Positions 50,632 to 61,104 of a DNA stretch of 64,000 nucleotides are shown here, in pieces. The first letter of the stretch is position 1, and each line of letters starts with the position of its first letter. Source of the stretch: Alistipes shahii WAL 8301 (lineage in GTDB: Bacteria > Bacteroidota > Bacteroidia > Bacteroidales > Rikenellaceae); NCBI RefSeq assembly GCF_025145845.1, contig NZ_CP102253.1:1488001-1552000 (forward strand), written 5' to 3'. The notes under the pieces were generated by a model. It had not been told where the DNA came from and did no database searches. It worked only from the letters and a program-made list of their open reading frames with translations. The position numbers and the translations under genes are program-made.

Positions 50632-51699
50632 ATGACAATCACCAGAAAACGATTCACACACACGCTTTTACCGGCGCTTCTCGCCGCATTCGCCGGCTTC
50701 GCGGCGTGCAGTTCGGACGACGACGCCCCCGAACCGCCGAAACCCTCCGGCTACGACATCTACACGGCGGGCTACACCACGCCCGCATCGAAGGCCGTCG
50801 CAACGGTCTGGAAAAACGGGCAGCTGCTCTACACCCTGACCGACGGCACGAACGACGCCTGGGCCTACGCGGTCTGCGTTTCGGACGGCACGGTCTATGC
50901 CGCCGGCTACGAACGGCAGGGCGACCGGATCGTGGCGAAGGTCTGGGAAAACGGCACGCTGAAATACACCCCGGGCGCTCCCGGCGCCGACTCGTACGCC
51001 TACTCGGTCTTCGCCGCAAACGGCAGCCTCTACACGGCCGGGAGCGAGGAGAGCGGCGGAGCCTTGACGGCGAAAATCTGGAAAGACGGCGATGCGCTCT
51101 ACGCCTATTCGGTCAGCCCGGCCGTCTCGCAGGCCCGGTCGGTCTGCGTCTCGGGCGGCGACGTCTACGCCGCAGGCAGTCTGCAAAGCGGGCTCACGAA
51201 GCCGCTCGCCGTGGTCTGGAAAAACGACAAGGCGCACTACACGCTCTCCGACGGGGAGACCCCCGCCGGAGTGAACGCGCTCTGCCTTTCGGGCAGGACG
51301 CTCTACGCCGCAGGCCACTCGGGCGGCGCCGCAGCGGTCTGGAAGGACAAGGAGCTGCTCTACACCCTGACCGATGGCAGTTCCTATGCCGAAGCCACCG
51401 CCGTCTGCCGGTTCGGACACACGCTCTACACGGCGGGTTACCACACCGACGGCTTCGAGGAGGAGGGCGTCGTCTGGAAGGAGGGACAGGAGCTGTTCGA
51501 CCTCTCCGACGGCCCGGGCAGCGGCTCGATGCCCTATTCGGTCGCCGTCTGCTACGACGACATATTCACCGCCGGAACGATTTTCGGCACGACGCGGACC
51601 GCCGTCGTATGGCACGGTGACGAAATCCGATACACGCTCTCCGACGGCACGGGTCACAGCGAAGCCTACTCGATGTACGTCGTCCCGCTCTACGACTGA
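50632..51699 (+). CDS. Lipoprotein with seven beta-propeller-like repeats
   Basis: This 355-residue predicted lipoprotein (signal ending AAFAGFAACSS, then a Asp/Pro-rich linker DDDAPEPPKP) is built from about seven repeats of roughly 46 residues. Each reads like VYAAGY-x-A-VWK(N/D)G-LLYTL(T/S)DG followed by AYAVCVS. The count suggests a seven-bladed propeller displayed on the cell surface, perhaps for carbohydrate or protein binding. No named family or enzyme motif is recognised. The ATG at 50632 starts the signal peptide; upstream in-frame sequence does not look coding. It ends at a bidirectional terminator. Confidence 0.82.
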   Translation: MTITRKRFTHTLLPALLAAFAGFAACSSDDDAPEPPKPSGYDIYTAGYTTPASKAVATVWKNGQLLYTLTDGTNDAWAYAVCVSDGTVYAAGYERQGDRIVAKVWENGTLKYTPGAPGADSYAYSVFAANGSLYTAGSEESGGALTAKIWKDGDALYAYSVSPAVSQARSVCVSGGDVYAAGSLQSGLTKPLAVVWKNDKAHYTLSDGETPAGVNALCLSGRTLYAAGHSGGAAAVWKDKELLYTLTDGSSYAEATAVCRFGHTLYTAGYHTDGFEEEGVVWKEGQELFDLSDGPGSGSMPYSVAVCYDDIFTAGTIFGTTRTAVVWHGDEIRYTLSDGTGHSEAYSMYVVPLYD

Positions 51700-51715
51700 C
51701 GCATCCCGCAAACGA

Positions 51716-51756
51716 AAAAAAGGGGGCGCGCCCGAATGGCCGCGCCCCCTTTTTTC
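51716..51756 (+). terminator. Bidirectional intrinsic terminator
   Basis: GGGGGCGCG (51723-51731) and CGCGCCCCC (51742-51750) form the stem, with A and T runs on either side, between convergent genes. Confidence 0.9.
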
Positions 51757-51790
51757 CCATGCAGCCGCACTGCGGCACGCAGACCGCCCG

Positions 51791-52354
51791 TCACCGGGTG
51801 ATCCGAATGATCCACGCGTCGTAATAACCCTCGCCGCGCGCCGCGCCGTCGACACGGATCGGGCTGTGCACCTCCGCCTCGTAAATGCGCTCTTTGCGGT
51901 TTTTCTTCCAGACCACGTAGAGGTCGAACTCCACCTTCGTGGAGGTCCCGTCGCCCCAGTCGACCACGAACGACTGCCCTTTCAGACCATCCGTCGGATC
52001 GAATTCTCCGAAAGCGAGGTGATAGCCCTTGATCCTGTCGTACTCATTCGCCCCTTCGAGCCGCAGCGCCAGCGGCCGCGGCAGATTGGCCCGCGTCGCC
52101 GGGGCCGCAACGGCGTCCGCCGCCACTTCGTAGCGTTTTCCGCCGTATGTCACGGCGATGGGCCGGCCGAGAATCGCATCAGGCTCATCGGGATCGAGCA
52201 GATTCACGCCCGTCGCGGCGTCGGAAACGAAAAAGCAGACCGAAGGATTCACGAAATCATAGATCGGCATCTCGTATTCCACCTCCTCCGAACAGCCGGC
52301 AAGCACACCCAGCGCCAGCGGAACGCCCAGCAAAAAAACTTTAAATTTACCCAT
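51791..52354 (-). CDS. Hypothetical lipoprotein, 187 residues
   Basis: A lipoprotein signal (KFKVFLLGVPLALGVLAGCS) precedes about 167 mature residues with a beta-rich, mixed composition: YEMPIYDFVNPSVCFFVSDAATGVNLLDP, GRPIAVTYGGKRYEV and a C-terminal GYYDAWIIRITR. This resembles Bacteroidota outer-membrane or periplasmic lipoproteins of unknown role; no family is recognised. The ATG at 52354 (MGKFKVFLLGV) starts the signal peptide best; upstream ATG at 52378 adds eight unlike residues. It is divergent from leuS, 97 bp away. Confidence 0.7.
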   Translation of the reverse strand: MGKFKVFLLGVPLALGVLAGCSEEVEYEMPIYDFVNPSVCFFVSDAATGVNLLDPDEPDAILGRPIAVTYGGKRYEVAADAVAAPATRANLPRPLALRLEGANEYDRIKGYHLAFGEFDPTDGLKGQSFVVDWGDGTSTKVEFDLYVVWKKNRKERIYEAEVHSPIRVDGAARGEGYYDAWIIRITR

Positions 52355-52412
52355 AAGCTCGCAATTTAAATCCGACATGCGCCACTCCCGGATAAAGATA
52401 CGTTTTTTTTTC

Positions 52413-52420
52413 TATCTTTG
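52413..52420 (+). promoter_or_regulatory. -7 box of the leuS promoter
   Basis: TATCTTTG at 52413-52420 matches the -7 element, 32 bp before the leuS ATG; the -33 region is poor (no TTG at the right distance). Confidence 0.5.
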
Positions 52421-52451
52421 CGGGAAAATCCGCAACAAAATTACACGACAT

Positions 52452-55208
<2,757 letters not shown>

Positions 55209-55236
55209 CACCCCGTCACGCCTAAAATACCGATTT

Positions 55237-56112
55237 ATGAAACGCACACTACCGCTTATCGCAACACTCCTGCTTATGACCGCAACAGCATCGGCACAGG
55301 ATTACGGACAGACCGCGACCCTCAAAATCTGGGACAACACGACCGCGCCCCACAGCAACGGCATCACGACGCCGGAAACGGAAAAGGAACCCAACCGCGT
55401 ACGGAACACCTCCGAAGCGACTCTCTACATCTTCCCGGCCGACAAGGCCAAGGCCACCGGCCAGGCCGTCGTCATCTGCCCGGGCGGCGGCTACGGCATG
55501 CTGGCCATGGACCACGAGGGCTACGAAATGGCGAAATGGTTCGCCGCCAACGGCATCACGGGTGCCGTGCTGAAATACCGGATGCCCAACCACCATCCCG
55601 AAGTGCCGCTGGAGGACGCCGTACAGGCCCTGCGCATCATGGCGGGACTCGAAGCGGGCGCCACGGGCTACACGGCGGACAAAGTGGGCATCGTAGGCTT
55701 CTCGGCCGGCGGACACCTCGCGGCGATGGCCTCGACGATCGGCAGTTTCAAACCGGCCTTCTCGGTCCTCTTCTACCCGGTCATCACGGCCGTGCAGGGC
55801 AAACGCCACCAGGGATCGTTCATCAACCTGCTGAGCGAGCAGCGCACCCCCGAGCAGGACGCAGCCTACTCGCTGGAGAGCCGCGTGACGGCCGACACCC
55901 CGCCCGCCATCCTGCTGCTCTCGGACGACGACAAGACCGTTCCGCCCGTCAACAGCACGCTCTACTACAACGCCCTGAAGGCGCACGGCATCGAAGCCTC
56001 GATGCACATTTACCCCTCGGGCGGCCACGGCTGGGGCATCCGCGACTCGTTCCGCTACAAGGCCCAGTGGCAGGACGCCGTGCTGGACTGGCTCCGCCGG
56101 ATCAACGAATAA
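55237..56112 (+). CDS. Exported alpha/beta-hydrolase (BD-FAE-type esterase)
   Basis: This 291-residue enzyme has a signal peptide (LPLIATLLLMTATASAQD) and the alpha/beta-hydrolase layout: PGGGYGMLAMDHEGYE (oxyanion-hole HGG-like loop), nucleophile GFSAGGHLAAM, then DDKTVPPVNSTLYY (Asp) and HIYPSGGHGWGIR (His). This matches carbohydrate esterases and prolyl-oligopeptidase-like lipases in Bacteroidota. It may remove acyl groups from dietary polysaccharides. It lies 28 bp after leuS, and a hairpin follows. Confidence 0.85.
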   Translation: MKRTLPLIATLLLMTATASAQDYGQTATLKIWDNTTAPHSNGITTPETEKEPNRVRNTSEATLYIFPADKAKATGQAVVICPGGGYGMLAMDHEGYEMAKWFAANGITGAVLKYRMPNHHPEVPLEDAVQALRIMAGLEAGATGYTADKVGIVGFSAGGHLAAMASTIGSFKPAFSVLFYPVITAVQGKRHQGSFINLLSEQRTPEQDAAYSLESRVTADTPPAILLLSDDDKTVPPVNSTLYYNALKAHGIEASMHIYPSGGHGWGIRDSFRYKAQWQDAVLDWLRRINE

Positions 56113-56187
56113 ACAGGCCGGGCACGAACCGCGCCCCGGCAGCCGCACCCCGGCACGAACCGGAACGGCCGCCCGGCGACTACATCC

Positions 56188-56219
56188 CGGAGGGAATCCC
56201 GCACGAGGGGTTCCCTCCG
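56188..56219 (+). terminator. Hairpin after the esterase gene
   Basis: CGGAGGGAATCCC and GGGGTTCCCTCCG pair (56188-56219) with one or two mismatches. The T-run is weak (CGGTTTCTCC), so termination is not certain. Confidence 0.5.
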
Positions 56220-56352
56220 TCGGTTTCTCCGGCCCGCGCATTGCCGTCTGCCGGTTATTTCCCATCTTTCCTTGCGAAAGAACGCCGGTCCCGAGAGAGA
56301 GCCGCTGCGGCCTTCGCTTAATTTTTTAATTCTTAATTTTCAATTCTTAATT

Positions 56353-56397
56353 AAATGTGTCGTATCTTTGTCCCCAAAACAAAGACACGACACATTT
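56353..56397 (+). promoter_or_regulatory. 19-bp inverted repeat over the prfA promoter
   Basis: Left arm 56353-56371 and right arm 56379-56397 are complementary at 18 of 19 positions around a 7-bp centre. The left arm contains the -7 box TATCTTTG (56363-56370), and the right arm ends 2 bp before the prfA ATG (56400). The sequence could bind a dimeric regulator as DNA; read-through RNA could form a hairpin hiding the start. Confidence 0.75.
56363..56370 (+). promoter_or_regulatory. -7 box of the prfA promoter
   Basis: TATCTTTG matches the Bacteroidota -7 element, within the inverted repeat. No clear TTG lies at the usual -33 spacing; the upstream region is very AT-rich. Confidence 0.55.
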
Positions 56398-56399
56398 TT

Positions 56400-57485
56400 A
56401 TGGCAGACAACACCATCCTGAACCGCCTCGACGGTTTGAAACTCAAATACGAGGAGACGGGGCAGAAACTCACCGACCCCGAAGTGATCGCCGACGTCAA
56501 GCAGTTCATCCAACTGACCAAGGAATACAAGGAGCTGGAGCCGATCATCGAGACTTCGGAACGCTACCGCACGGCCATCGCCAACCTCGCCGAAGCCAAG
56601 GACACGCTGGCCACGGACAAGGACGAGGAGATGCGCGAAATGGCCCGCGAGATGATCGCCGAGCTGGAGCCGCAGCTCGCACAGATGGAGGAGGAGATCA
56701 AGCTGCTGCTGATCCCCAAGGACCCGCAGGACTCGAAAAACGCCATCGTGGAGATCCGCGGCGGAACGGGCGGCGACGAGGCGGCGATCTTCGCCGGCGA
56801 CCTGCTGCGCATGTACACCAAATACATCGAGTCGAAAGGCTGGCGCTACGAAATCACCTCCTCGTCGGACGGCGCCGCAGGCGGTTTCAAGGAGGTGGTG
56901 CTGAAGGTATCGGGACAGAACGTCTACGGGACGCTCAAATACGAGTCGGGCGTGCACCGCGTGCAGCGCGTGCCCCAGACCGAGACGCAGGGCCGCGTGC
57001 ACACCTCGGCCGCATCGGTGGCCGTGCTCCCCGAAGCCGAGGAGTTCGACATCGAAATCTCGATGAACGACATCCGCAAGGACATCTTCTGTGCGAGCGG
57101 TCCCGGCGGCCAGTCGGTCAACACGACCTATTCGGCCATCCGCCTGACGCACATCCCCACGGGCATCGTCGTGCAGTGCCAGGACCAGAAATCGCAGCTG
57201 AAAAACTTCGACAAGGCTTTCGAGGAGCTGCGCACGCGCGTCTTCAACCTCGAATACTCGAAATACCTCGACGAAATCGCCTCGAAGCGCAAAACGATGG
57301 TCTCGACGGGCGACCGTTCGGCCAAGATCCGCACCTACAACTACCCGCAGGGGCGCATCACCGACCACCGCATCAACTATACGATCTACAACCTCGCGGC
57401 CTTCATGGACGGCGACATCCAGGATTGCATCGACCACCTGATCGTGGCCGAGAACGCCGAGCGTCTGAAAGAGAGCGAACTTTAG
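56400..57485 (+). CDS. prfA: Peptide chain release factor 1
   Basis: This 361-residue RF1 reads UAA and UAG. The GGQ motif (SGPGGQSVNTTYSAIRLTH) that triggers peptide release is near 230, and the tripeptide region shows RVPQTETQGRVHTSAA, the P-x-T form of RF1 (not the SPF of RF2). Length is normal. ATG at 56400 fits the family start; the upstream in-frame ATG at 56355 lies in the promoter palindrome. It is a single gene. Confidence 0.96.
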   Translation: MADNTILNRLDGLKLKYEETGQKLTDPEVIADVKQFIQLTKEYKELEPIIETSERYRTAIANLAEAKDTLATDKDEEMREMAREMIAELEPQLAQMEEEIKLLLIPKDPQDSKNAIVEIRGGTGGDEAAIFAGDLLRMYTKYIESKGWRYEITSSSDGAAGGFKEVVLKVSGQNVYGTLKYESGVHRVQRVPQTETQGRVHTSAASVAVLPEAEEFDIEISMNDIRKDIFCASGPGGQSVNTTYSAIRLTHIPTGIVVQCQDQKSQLKNFDKAFEELRTRVFNLEYSKYLDEIASKRKTMVSTGDRSAKIRTYNYPQGRITDHRINYTIYNLAAFMDGDIQDCIDHLIVAENAERLKESEL

Positions 57486-57578
57486 CCGCTTAAAAAACCC
57501 TTTTCAGGGGCAGCAGGGGCGGGATGAGCCGCTGCCGAAACCCGTTGCCCCGGGCCGTCTAAAAAACGGCTTTCAGGA

Positions 57579-57587
57579 GGGGGGGGG
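57579..57587 (+). repeat. Poly-G tract (G9) upstream of the MGMT-type gene
   Basis: Nine consecutive G (57579-57587) lie in the intergenic region, 54 bp before the ATG at 57642. Tracts of this kind can change promoter spacing by slippage. Confidence 0.6.
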
Positions 57588-57641
57588 CCGGACTTGCGCC
57601 CCGGATTCGGCTCCGGCCGTTTCAGATAAACGAAACAAGCG

Positions 57642-57944
57642 ATGAAGATTCCCGCCGATTTCGACGCCGAGATCTGGAGCGTCGTCGCAGAGATTCCCGC
57701 AGGACGGGTCGCGACCTACGGGCAGCTGGCCCGGCTGATCGGCATGCCCGGCCATGCGCGCCGCGCGGGACGGGCGCTGGCGATGGCTCCGGAGGGTCTG
57801 CCCTGCCACCGGGTCGTCAACAGCCAGGGCCGGACAGCGCCCGGATGGACCGGACAGCGGGAGCTGCTCGCAGCCGAAGGCGTCCGTTTCCGGGCCAACG
57901 GCTGCGTGGACCTTTCGGCTTCGGGCTGGGAGGAGATCGGATAG
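57642..57944 (+). CDS. MGMT/Ogt-type DNA repair protein, DNA-binding domain only
   Basis: This 100-residue protein is the DNA-binding domain of methylated-DNA--protein-cysteine methyltransferase: VVAEIPAGRVATYGQLARLIG (recognition helix), RAVGRAL-like RRAGRALAMAPEGLPCHRVVNSQG (active PCHRV with the Cys acceptor kept) and a short end. It lacks the N-terminal half. Alkyltransferase-like (ATL) proteins have W at the Cys position; this one keeps the Cys, so it could be active. It stands in a GC-rich stretch after prfA with a G9 tract upstream. Confidence 0.85.
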   Translation: MKIPADFDAEIWSVVAEIPAGRVATYGQLARLIGMPGHARRAGRALAMAPEGLPCHRVVNSQGRTAPGWTGQRELLAAEGVRFRANGCVDLSASGWEEIG

Positions 57945-57997
57945 TCCGCAGGCAATATCCCGGCCCTGCCGGCCGTTTTGCAAAAAAAGATTACGGT

Positions 57998-58546
57998 ATG
58001 AAAAGATACGCACTGCTTCTCTACATCCTGTTTCTCGCCGCAGCCGTCCGTGCCGCGACGCCCAGGCCGCAGCCCCTGTACATCGTCAACGGCAAGGAGA
58101 CGTCCGAGATACGCTCGATTCCGCCCGAGGACATCGAGAACGTCGAGATGCTCCCCGCCGACGAGGAGACCATCGCCCGCTACGGCCAGCGGGCCGCACA
58201 CGGTGTGATGCTCATTACGCTGCGCTACGACCGGCCGGCCTCCTTTCCCGCGGACTCCGCCTTCGGCAGCTACATCGCCCGGCAGGTGCGCTGGGACGAG
58301 AGCGAACCCACGGCGCGCGTGGTGCTGCGCTACAAGATCACGCCCGACGGCGAGACCGTCGTCCAGCAGGAGCTCGAATCGACCGACAACCGCCTCAAGC
58401 GGCGCGTGCTGAAAGCCGTGGCGGAAGCTCCGCGCTGGCATCCGGCGCAGAAGAACGGCGCGCCGGTCGAAAGCGAAGGCGTATTGAGCATCCAGCTTCC
58501 CGAGGGCCGGCGTATGCCGCGGCAGGCGGAGCTGGTCATCCGCTGA
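57998..58546 (+). CDS. Small exported protein with TonB-plug-like and TonB-C-like parts
   Basis: This 182-residue protein has a signal peptide (MKRYALLLYILFLAAAVRAA), then PLYIVNGKET...SIPPEDIENVEMLPADE...YGQRAAHGVMLIT, closely like the plug motif of TonB-dependent receptors. The end PDGETVVQQELESTDNRLKRRVLKAVAEAPRWHPAQKNGAPVESEGVLSI resembles a TonB C-terminal domain. A short fusion like this may act as a periplasmic energy-transduction or receptor-signalling adapter; known examples are mostly M56-peptidase or TonB proteins. It starts 54 bp after the MGMT gene. Role remains inferred. Confidence 0.7.
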   Translation: MKRYALLLYILFLAAAVRAATPRPQPLYIVNGKETSEIRSIPPEDIENVEMLPADEETIARYGQRAAHGVMLITLRYDRPASFPADSAFGSYIARQVRWDESEPTARVVLRYKITPDGETVVQQELESTDNRLKRRVLKAVAEAPRWHPAQKNGAPVESEGVLSIQLPEGRRMPRQAELVIR

Positions 58547-58606
58547 CAACTCCGCTCCCGAAACCCGCAAACCTCATCTGCAAAAGCCCCTGAAAAACTC
58601 CGAAAC

Positions 58607-59521
58607 GTGAAAACCAACTCCCTCTCCGCATGGATTCTGGCCGTCAGGCCGTACAGCCTCGGCAACTCCGTCATCCTCGTCCTGATCGGCTCCGCACTGG
58701 CCTGGACCGACCGCGGATTCCATTGGCTTCCGGCCGTGCTGTGCCTCGCATTCGCCCTGCTGATGCAGTGCACGGCCAACCTGGTGAACGATCTCTGGGA
58801 CTTCCTGAAGGGGGCCGACCAGCCCGACCGGCTGGGTCCCGACCGCGCCTTCGCCAAAGGCTACATCACCCTCGGGGCCATGAAGGCGGGCATTGCGGGA
58901 TTCACACTTGCGGCCTGCGCCGCGGGCGTCGCGCTGCTCGTCTGGGCGCTCCACGCCGGCGCGCTCCGCTACGGAGGCTGGGAACTCGTCGCCGCAGGCG
59001 CCGCCTGCATCGTCTTCGCCTGGTTCTACACCGCAGGCCCTTACCCGCTGGCCTACCACGGGCTGGGCGACGCCGCGGTCATCCTCTTTTTCGGACTGGT
59101 CCCCGTGGGATTCACCTATTACATCCAGACCGGCGCGTGGACCCCGGAGGTTCTCGTCGCCGCGCTGGCCTGCGGCCTCGTGATCGACACGATGCTGATG
59201 ATCAACAACTTCCGCGACCGCGAGGAGGACGCCCGCTGCAACAAACGCACGATCGTCGTCTGCCTCGGCGCAGGCGTCGGCCGCTGGGGTTATCTCGCCC
59301 TGGGAACCGCGGCCGTCGCGCTGTGTCTCACGCTGCTCTTCGCAGGCCGCACGTGGGCCGCCCTGCTTCCCCTTCCCTACCTCGCCGCACATATCTCCAC
59401 ATGGCGCAAGATGGTGCGCATCGACCACGGCGACGCCCTGAACGTCTGTCTGGGTGAAACTGCCCGCAACATCCTGCTGTTCGGAGCCTTGTTCACCCTC
59501 GGAATTCTGCTGGGCCGATGA
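58607..59521 (+). CDS. menA: 1,4-dihydroxy-2-naphthoate polyprenyltransferase
   Basis: This 304-residue UbiA-superfamily membrane enzyme attaches the polyprenyl chain to DHNA, making demethylmenaquinone. It has the first Asp-rich motif NLVNDLWDFLKGAD and the second near MMINNFRDREEDARCNKRT, with about eight TM helices. It starts with GTG at 58607; the TM1 segment begins soon after. The product is the substrate of UbiE/MenG at 16.3-17.0 kb. The stop overlaps xseA by 4 bp. Confidence 0.93.
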   Translation: MKTNSLSAWILAVRPYSLGNSVILVLIGSALAWTDRGFHWLPAVLCLAFALLMQCTANLVNDLWDFLKGADQPDRLGPDRAFAKGYITLGAMKAGIAGFTLAACAAGVALLVWALHAGALRYGGWELVAAGAACIVFAWFYTAGPYPLAYHGLGDAAVILFFGLVPVGFTYYIQTGAWTPEVLVAALACGLVIDTMLMINNFRDREEDARCNKRTIVVCLGAGVGRWGYLALGTAAVALCLTLLFAGRTWAALLPLPYLAAHISTWRKMVRIDHGDALNVCLGETARNILLFGALFTLGILLGR

Positions 59522-60777
59522 CTGAATCACAACACATTACCCTGCGCGAGTTGCAGCGCCGCGTGAAGTCGGCGCTCGAAGGGCAGTTCGCGCTGCCCCT
59601 CTGGGTGAGCGCCGAGATTTCGGAAATCAAGGTCAACTACTCGGGCCACTGCTACCTGGAGCTTGTGGAGAAGGGCGGCGACAACGGCGTGCCGACAGCG
59701 CAGGCCCGGGCCGTCGTGTGGCGTTCGAACTACCCCCGCATCGCGGGCTATTTCGAGGCCGAAACGGGCCAGCGGCTCGCCGCGGGCATCAAAATACTGG
59801 CCAAGGCGCTGGTCACCTACCACGAACTTTACGGCTTCTCGCTCCAGATCACCGACATCGACCCCTCCTACACGCTGGGCGACATGGAGCGGCAGCGGCA
59901 GCAGACCATCGCGCAGTTGCAGCAGGAGGGCGTCTGGGACATGAACCGCGAGGCGCCGATGCCGGCCGTCGTGCAGCGCGTGGCCATCGTGTCGAGCGCC
60001 AACGCCGCCGGCTATCAGGACTTCTGCAAGGAGCTGGCCCGAAGCGCCTACCGTTTCGAACTGACCCTGTTCGACGCCTTCATGCAGGGCGAAGCGGCCG
60101 AGGAATCCATCATCGAAGCCCTGTGCAACGTCGCGGCCCGGCCGGAAAAATTCGACGCCGTGGTGCTGATCCGCGGAGGCGGGTCGAGGAGCGACCTCAA
60201 CTGCTTCAACGCCTACCGCCTCTGCACCCACGTGGCGCAGTTCCCGCTGCCGGTGGTGACGGGCATCGGGCACGACAAGGACACCAGCGTGGCCGACATG
60301 GTGGCCCACACGGCGCTCAAAACCCCGACGGCGGTGGCCGGATGGCTGGTCGAACGGATGGCCGAAACCGACGGGTGGCTCGACTGCGCCGCCCTGCAAC
60401 TGAACGACATGACGAAGGCCGCGATGCACGCCTCGGAGGTGCGTCTCGAACGCCTCTCGGGCGAAGTGAGGCGGCTGAGCGGCGAACTCCTCACGCGGCA
60501 GACGCTGCGTCTGGAACATTTCACAGGGCTGCTGCCCGACGCGGCGCGCGACTTCCTCGCGCGGCAGGGCGTGCGGCTCGGCAACGCCGCGGAACTGATC
60601 GCCGGACGCTCGCCCGAACGCATCCTCCGGCTGGGATTCGCCGTCCTGCGCGCCGGAGGCCGTGCCGTGACCTCGGCCGGAAGCGTCGCGGAGGGCGAGC
60701 AGGTCGAAATCGAGGTCTCCGACGGCAAGATAGACGCAACCGTAAATTCCGGAAAAATATGGCAAAAAAAGAAGTGA
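59518..60777 (+). CDS. xseA: Exodeoxyribonuclease VII large subunit
   Basis: This 419-residue catalytic subunit of exonuclease VII degrades single-stranded DNA from both ends. The N-terminal OB fold (LPLWVSAEISEIKVNYSGHCYLELVEKG) precedes the catalytic domain with VVLIRGGGSRSDLNCFNAY, GIGHDKDTSVADMVAHTALKTPTA and a long C-terminal coiled segment. Length is normal. It overlaps menA (ATGA) and the xseB start by 19 bp, so it is a coupled operon. Confidence 0.95.
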   Translation: MTESQHITLRELQRRVKSALEGQFALPLWVSAEISEIKVNYSGHCYLELVEKGGDNGVPTAQARAVVWRSNYPRIAGYFEAETGQRLAAGIKILAKALVTYHELYGFSLQITDIDPSYTLGDMERQRQQTIAQLQQEGVWDMNREAPMPAVVQRVAIVSSANAAGYQDFCKELARSAYRFELTLFDAFMQGEAAEESIIEALCNVAARPEKFDAVVLIRGGGSRSDLNCFNAYRLCTHVAQFPLPVVTGIGHDKDTSVADMVAHTALKTPTAVAGWLVERMAETDGWLDCAALQLNDMTKAAMHASEVRLERLSGEVRRLSGELLTRQTLRLEHFTGLLPDAARDFLARQGVRLGNAAELIAGRSPERILRLGFAVLRAGGRAVTSAGSVAEGEQVEIEVSDGKIDATVNSGKIWQKKK

Positions 60778-60947
60778 CCTACGCCGAGGCGATGGGTGAG
60801 ATCGAGAAGATTCTCGCACGCCTGCGCAACGAAGAGATGGACGTGGACAGCCTCGCCGCCGAGGTGAAGCGCGCCACGGAGCTGATCGCCTCGTGCAAGG
60901 CGCGGCTGCGCAAGGCCGAAGCCGACGTGAACAAGATTTTAGAGTAA
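60759..60947 (+). CDS. xseB: Exodeoxyribonuclease VII small subunit
   Basis: This 62-residue coiled-coil subunit has the family pattern TYAEAMGEIEKILARLRNEEMDVDSLAAEVKRATELI, then CKARLRKAEADVNKILE. It activates XseA. Its ATG at 60759 is inside the end of xseA. A spacer with copy E of the dispersed repeat follows. Confidence 0.95.
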   Translation: MAKKEVTYAEAMGEIEKILARLRNEEMDVDSLAAEVKRATELIASCKARLRKAEADVNKILE

Positions 60948-60992
60948 TCCCGCTGCATGCGTAAAATCCTCCGCCAGCCGCTCCTGAATGCG

Positions 60993-61087
60993 GCCGTTGC
61001 CGCCTGCGGCGTCATTGACAAATCCGACCCCACCCCGACCCTCCCCCGGGGAGGAAGATGGCGTACGCTCCGGAGGGTCGGCACAAA
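60993..61087 (+). repeat. Dispersed intergenic element, copy E
   Basis: A CCGCCTGCGGCG hairpin with CATTGACAAATCCGAC and a CCTCCCCCGGGGAGG hairpin, then AGATGGCGTACGCTCCG. It parallels copy D at 46.7 kb over about 95 bp. Confidence 0.78.
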
Positions 61088-61104
61088 AAACAGATAGTCG
61101 CGCA

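Noticed and set aside
56321..56354. AT-rich stretch of repeated TTAATTTT or TTAATTCTTAA before prfA
   Set aside because: Simple low-complexity promoter-region sequence; no repeat structure beyond composition.
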